Assembly: GCA_947476295.1 (NCBI GenBank)
Contig: CANJQC010000003.1
Coordinates: 1-64,000, forward strand
DNA: 64,000 bases
DNA from: Planctomycetaceae bacterium
GTDB taxonomy: Bacteria; Planctomycetota; Planctomycetia; Planctomycetales; Planctomycetaceae
Direction of reading: 5' to 3'
This document shows, one piece after another, positions 63,143 through 64,000 of this stretch (position 1 is its first letter; the number at the start of each line of letters is the position of its first letter). A program made the translations under genes and the position numbers. The notes beneath the pieces were generated by a model. It saw nothing but the letters and a program-made list of their open reading frames with translations. It ran no database searches and had not been told where the DNA came from.

Positions 63143-64000
63143 ATGTCATCTATGTCATCCACAATCATCGATGTTTCTCGTATCGGCTTCAGTACCGAAG
63201 TTTTCAAACAGTTCCTTGCAACATGCAACGAGCCGTCATGGATCACGGACGCGCGTCGAGTGGCGTTCGAGACTTACCAAAACTTACTGCAGGAAGATCT
63301 TGATCCCGAAGAATTCAAACGAGTCGATTTGCGTGTCTTTAATGCCGCAAAGTTTCGACCGTCGAACGAGGATGTCGATACGTCTGCGATTGATACGTTG
63401 CTAAGTAATCAGACCGAATTCGGCGGGGCGATCTCGCACGTGAATGGCCAATGCACGCAGTCAAGTGTGTCAGAAGTGATCGCGGCTCAGGGAGTGCTGT
63501 TCGGTGAACTGAATTCGCTGCTGACCAGCCATCGTGAATTGCTCGAACCATATTTCATGAAAAAGGCCGTGCGACCAGACTCGGACCGATTTTCGGCGTG
63601 GCACGCTGCGTTCTGGACCGGTGGGACACTTCTGTATATCCCGCGCAATGTTGAGGTCGCTCTGCCACTACACAGTTTGATCGCTCATAGCCGCAACGGC
63701 GTGGCGGAGTTCAGCCACACACTGATCATCCTTGAAGACGGTGCCCGTGCGACGCTGTTGGAAGAAACGTCCTCCGCTTCAGAAAGCATTGCAGGCCTGC
63801 ATGTTGGTTGTGTCGAATTGATCGTCGGCAAGAATGCGAATCTGCGATACGTGCAATTGCAGAACTGGAATCAGAATTCTTGGCATTTCGCGCATCAGGC
63901 TGGCGTCGTGGGCAGCAACGCTTCGTTGCAATGGACGGTTGTCGGTCTGGGCAGCAAATTGTCCCACATTCATCAGGATATCAATCTGAACGGTCGCGCT
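63143..64000 (+). CDS. sufD: Fe-S cluster assembly protein SufD (3' end outside window)
   Basis: Starts at ATG 63143 (or 63152) and is open to the window edge, 286 residues visible. FWTGGTLLYIPRNVEVALPLHSLI, FSHTLIILEDGARATLLEE, LHVGCVELIVGKNANLRYVQLQNWN are the SufD/SufB family beta-helix motifs. It is in line with sufC and sufB and completes SufBCD. No stop was seen because the window ends. Confidence 0.93.
   Translation, partial: MSSMSSTIIDVSRIGFSTEVFKQFLATCNEPSWITDARRVAFETYQNLLQEDLDPEEFKRVDLRVFNAAKFRPSNEDVDTSAIDTLLSNQTEFGGAISHVNGQCTQSSVSEVIAAQGVLFGELNSLLTSHRELLEPYFMKKAVRPDSDRFSAWHAAFWTGGTLLYIPRNVEVALPLHSLIAHSRNGVAEFSHTLIILEDGARATLLEETSSASESIAGLHVGCVELIVGKNANLRYVQLQNWNQNSWHFAHQAGVVGSNASLQWTVVGLGSKLSHIHQDINLNGRA

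Overview
The window looks like chromosomal DNA of a member of the Planctomycetota. The evidence is a very large Ser/Thr kinase fused to a beta-propeller, a CehA/McbA-like metallohydrolase, a c-type-heme/YVTN-type propeller protein, a PilM/PilN-type fusion, many unusually large proteins with weak start signals, and moderate GC. No rRNA, prophage, CRISPR array or intact transposase was seen. Most genes are housekeeping, with accessory debris in the intergenic spaces.

Layout. 1-9.3 kb: the tail of a giant surface-type protein, a 1,959-residue kinase/propeller protein and a HEAT/YHS-type secreted protein. 9.3-13.3 kb: moeA, convergent larB and a di-heme peroxidase-like protein. 13.6-14.9 kb: a triple RidA fusion. 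14.9-19.2 kb: a minus-strand pilus/secretion platform operon (PilO-like with Ig domains, PilM/PilN fusion, small membrane protein). 19.4-21.2 kb: cimA, preceded by what reads as a complete Ile-responsive transcription attenuator: a 25-codon leader peptide rich in Ile codons, antiterminator, terminator and U-tract. 21.3-26.1 kb: a nucleotidyltransferase followed by a remnant of a second CimA 3' end, two membrane proteins, ndk, carA and an SDR-like protein without the usual catalytic residues. 26.3-35.3 kb: a CehA/McbA-like metallohydrolase carrying EF-hands, a truncated paralogue, a transmembrane Ser/Thr kinase with an extracytoplasmic sensor, and an NtrC/NtrB-like pair. 35.4-41.5 kb: two Hsp20 genes, coaD, a peroxiredoxin-like protein, a zinc-ribbon coiled-coil protein, an ABC transporter relic, tex and tRNA-Leu(GAG). 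41.7-42.1 kb: truncated haemoglobin.

42.5-54.9 kb is one long flagellar operon: flgB-flgC-fliE-fliF-fliG-fliH-fliI-fliJ-motE-like-fliQ-fliR-flhB-motA and two single-TM proteins in the motB position. It encodes the MS ring, the switch base, the export ATPase complex, the export gate (partial; no fliP, fliM or fliN here) and the stator. 55-57.9 kb: a shortened pyridine-nucleotide oxidoreductase-like protein, a VanZ-type protein and a STAS protein. 58.4-64 kb is the Fe-S cluster assembly locus: a SufR-type regulator under a palindromic promoter/operator, nuoB, sufC, sufB, an antitoxin with a decayed ParE-type toxin, and sufD running off the edge.

At least eight intergenic sites carry inverted-repeat or repeated elements of several unrelated sequence families, some of them inside operons. 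The most notable signals are the cimA attenuator, the sufR operator-promoter, the dead toxin gene inside the suf operon, and the unusual stator partners.
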